Shown one piece after another: positions 63,715 through 64,000 of a stretch of 64,000 bases of DNA. The notes below the pieces were generated by a model, which was not told where the DNA came from, did not search any database, and was given only the letters and a program-made list of their open reading frames with translations. The position numbers were made by a program, and so were the translations under genes. How positions within the stretch are numbered: position 1 is the first letter of the stretch; every line of letters starts with the position of its first letter. This stretch comes from Rhizobium esperanzae (GTDB taxonomy: Bacteria > Pseudomonadota > Alphaproteobacteria > Rhizobiales > Rhizobiaceae). Where the stretch lies: NCBI RefSeq assembly GCF_002204185.1, contig NZ_MXPU01000001.1:397009-461008 (forward strand), written 5' to 3'.

Positions 63715-64000
63715 ACAAACCCCTGGCGAGAGCTGGGGGTTTGTGATTCACTGGGACATGTTGAAGAAACCCAGCCCTGAACAGACAGCTCTCGAGATGG
63801 TGACGCTCGATAGTCTGGTGCCAAAGGATCACCTGCTTCGCAAGATCGAGGCGGTGATTGACTTCTCCTTCATCCACGACCGCGTTGCGGGATTGTATTG
63901 CGCCGACAACGGCCGACCACCGCTCGATCCAACCTTGATGTTCAAGGCGTTGTTCATCGGCTACCTGTTCGGCATCCGCTCCGAGCGGCAGTTGGTGCGC
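63715..64000 (+). mobile_element. Left part of an IS1182-type insertion sequence
   Basis: An inverted repeat, ACAAACCCC (63715-63723) with GGGGTTTGT (63736-63744), lies 14 bases before the transposase start and probably marks or lies next to the element's end. The transposase reading frame runs off the window. The exact end and any target duplication cannot be fixed without the right side. Confidence 0.6.
63758..64000 (+). CDS. IS1182-family transposase, N-terminal part
   Basis: The first 81 residues of a DDE transposase, cut by the window edge. It reads MLKKPSPEQTALEMVTLDSL, then VPKDHLLRKIEAVIDFSFI, and PPLDPTLMFKALFIGYLFGI followed by RSERQLVR. This is the N-terminal DUF772-type domain of IS1182/IS5-like transposases. 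The frame is open with no stop in the visible part, so the element may be intact. It should move the IS by cut-and-paste. Confidence 0.85.
   Translation, partial: MLKKPSPEQTALEMVTLDSLVPKDHLLRKIEAVIDFSFIHDRVAGLYCADNGRPPLDPTLMFKALFIGYLFGIRSERQLVR

Overview
The window is chromosomal DNA of an alpha-proteobacterium of the Rhizobiaceae, most likely the Rhizobium etli / R. leguminosarum group. This is inferred from high GC content, densely packed genes with ATGA/TGATG overlaps, the polA / sRNA / marR arrangement, rhizobial-type dispersed palindromic repeats, and protein sequences such as YejABEF, PBP1A and DnaK. No replication origin, prophage, CRISPR array or rRNA operon is visible. The only clear mobile element is the start of an IS1182-type insertion sequence at the right edge.

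Layout. 1-5.9 kb (minus strand): a nucleoside uptake and salvage operon, transcribed BMP-type binding protein, ABC ATPase, two permeases, cytidine deaminase, purine nucleoside phosphorylase, deoC, deoA (cut by the window edge). A terminator-like hairpin follows the binding-protein gene. 7.2-9.2 kb: small genes, tRNA-Ser(GGA), a decayed parDE toxin-antitoxin pair beside it, a KTSC-domain protein and a small Rmf/CrpP-like protein. 9.2-18 kb (minus): pncB, a small membrane protein, and the yejABEF peptide transporter followed by a ghrA-type hydroxyacid reductase. 18.3-24.3 kb (plus): mepA, mgsA, glk, a lipid/drug-exporter-type ABC protein, dapB and gpmA.

24.3-37.9 kb is a large C-P lyase locus for growth on phosphonates. 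The regulator phnF is divergent from phnGHIJKL and a hexapeptide acyltransferase. Then come phnC, phnD, two phnE permeases, a DUF1045 2H-phosphoesterase-like protein, phnM, phnN and a GrpB-family gene. No PhnP is present; the DUF1045 protein is a reasonable candidate for that step. A palindrome between phnF and phnG is the likely PhnF operator. A strong terminator and an intergenic palindromic repeat lie between phnD and phnE.

38-46.7 kb: a soluble FtsK-type DNA translocase, polA, a probable AbcR-type small RNA (three stem-loops with C/U-rich loops), a MarR regulator and an MHYT-PAS-GGDEF-EAL cyclic-di-GMP protein. 46.9-52.2 kb: an M20 dipeptidase, an SH3 secreted protein with an Arg/Tyr/Asp-rich tail, and penicillin-binding protein 1A. 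52.5-55.7 kb: dnaK-dnaJ with a heat-shock-like promoter and a strong terminator. 56-64 kb: a small hypothetical protein, an XRE regulator with an operator-like palindrome, recF-moeB-GNAT, a 2-hydroxyacid dehydrogenase, a second SH3 secreted protein, an adenosine kinase, a 510-base spacer with an orphan terminator (candidate sRNA), an AEC-family transporter and the IS element.

A family of roughly 100-base composite repeats occurs in four intergenic copies (32.4, 49.7, 55.9 and 62.6 kb), with a fifth half-copy at 49.6 kb. All functions are assigned from sequence motifs and family knowledge; no database search was run.
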